A stretch of 64,000 bases of DNA from contig NW_019775491.1 in the NCBI RefSeq assembly GCF_001039355.2, positions 737,740 to 801,739 of the forward strand. Reading direction: 5' to 3'. The notes beneath the pieces were generated by a model that did not search any database, had not been told where the DNA came from, and saw nothing but the letters and a program-made list of their open reading frames with translations. Of this stretch, positions 63,211 to 64,000 are shown piece by piece. The stretch is from Lingula anatina (lineage: Eukaryota > Brachiopoda > Lingulata > Lingulida > Lingulidae). The position numbers and the translations under genes were made by a program. Position 1 is the stretch's first letter; each line of letters starts with the position of its first letter.

Positions 63211-64000
63211 CTATGAAACTGTGTTTTCTATGTCACTCAAAGCTTGGTTTCTTGAAGATCTAAAATAATGAGAAACACGTGGCTTGATGTAACATTTACA
63301 TGAAGTTTTGTATTCAAAAATACTTCAAACATCTGCATGAAGTTTTATTTTCAAGAATATTTAAAATAAATGTGATATCCAAATATGTCCTCTAGTAACA
63401 CTTGGCAAGGTTTTAATTTTCTTATCTTCATTTACCTTGTTCTTCCTTTTGCAGCAGTTTCATTTTCACTTTCACTTTCGGATAAACAGTCACTAAAGTT
63501 CACTATCTTCTTGACTGATGCCTTTCTTGGAACCCGTCTTCTGATAGGTTTGAGGGTAGGAGACGGAGAAGCAAACACACTTGCTTCTACTGTGTTTTCT
63601 GTGTCACTGGAAACAATTTTTTTCTCTTAGTAAATGATTTTATAAATTGAGCATCCTCTCCTCCCTGCATGGCAATATGAAGTAAAACGACAAAACTTTG
63701 AAAAAAAAAAAATAAATAAATAAATGAAACACACGTATTAAGATCTAACACTGACTGGGGCAGGGCATGTAACAGTTTGACACTGCTGTGAAAAGATTGA
63801 AATACTGCAGCAAAACTGCTTAAATCTATCTTGAACACTAGTCATCACACTCAAATTTTGTACCTGTCAGTATTCTCTTGTTCTTCCTGTTGTTTAACCT
63901 TATTCTTCCTCCTCTTGGCTGTCCCAGGTGTATTAGCTGTCTTGGGATTGCCTTTCTTCTTGCCTTTGGTTGTGGTAGAACATGGGGCATCTGCTGCAGG
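63211..64000 (-). CDS. C-terminal exons of a basic nuclear-type protein (partial)
   Basis: Three coding exons on the minus strand: 64000-63864 (continuing outside the window), 63606-63436 and 63259-63211. Their phases match (AG+T, then AG+A) and the last ends at a TAG. The visible 118 or so residues are charged and low-complexity: TTTKGKKKGNPKTANTPG, KRRKNKVKQQEEQ, KPIRRRVPRKASVKKIVNFS, then an acidic SESESENE run and a short tail ending DIENTVS. This looks like the disordered tail of a nuclear or chromatin protein. The family cannot be named from the tail. The bulk of the gene lies beyond the right edge. Confidence 0.6.

Overview
The window is nuclear DNA from an animal. Genes are broken by many GT-AG introns, DNA is AT-rich, there are (AATA)n microsatellites, a Tc1/mariner insertion and a non-LTR retroelement tail, and no operons. 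The gene set (ZNFX1 helicase, an RGM-like protein, chromatin-type proteins) and the style of the diffuse repeats suggest a marine invertebrate, possibly a mollusc or other lophotrochozoan. The species is not fixed by the sequence. All gene models below were built by eye from reading frames, splice consensus and matching intron phases.

Layout. 1-4.5 kb: mostly non-coding, with one exon for a small membrane protein at 1669-2019. 4.8-14.3 kb (+): a complete ZNFX1 gene, whose promoter plus first exon are tandemly duplicated. Both promoter copies keep a tandem GAAA-type interferon-response-like motif. The protein carries RNA polymerase II CTD-like heptads ahead of the helicase. 15.1-16.8 kb (-): a two-exon small membrane protein. 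15.45-20.7 kb: a 1.8-kb tandem segmental duplication that copies that gene's first exon. The second copy was later hit by a 1,660-bp Tc1/mariner element, and the first copy keeps the empty site. 22.0-27.4 kb (-): a ten-exon, 536-residue RGM-family gene with signal peptide, GDPH site and GPI-type C-terminus. 28.5-46.8 kb (-): a very large gene of about 29 exons (roughly 1,900 residues) with Munc13-like (MHD2) helices followed by a split DEP domain. One of its regions is duplicated on both sides of an assembly gap at 36089-36561. 46.8-47.2 kb: a compact divergent promoter. 47.2-61.4 kb (+): a five-coding-exon gene for a 2,140-residue, low-complexity, AT-hook-bearing, probably nuclear protein. 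63.2-64.0 kb (-): the last three coding exons of a basic, probably nuclear protein that converges on the previous gene.

How the genes relate. ZNFX1 is an RNA helicase of antiviral and small-RNA pathways, and its duplicated promoter looks immune-responsive. The RGM-like gene belongs to BMP/neogenin signalling at the cell surface. The Munc13-like gene and the probable nuclear gene share one divergent promoter. The main novelty candidates are the IRF-type motif in a duplicated ZNFX1 promoter, the CTD-like heptads in ZNFX1, the MHD2-plus-DEP architecture, and a doubled in-frame splice donor inside a 78-bp repeat.
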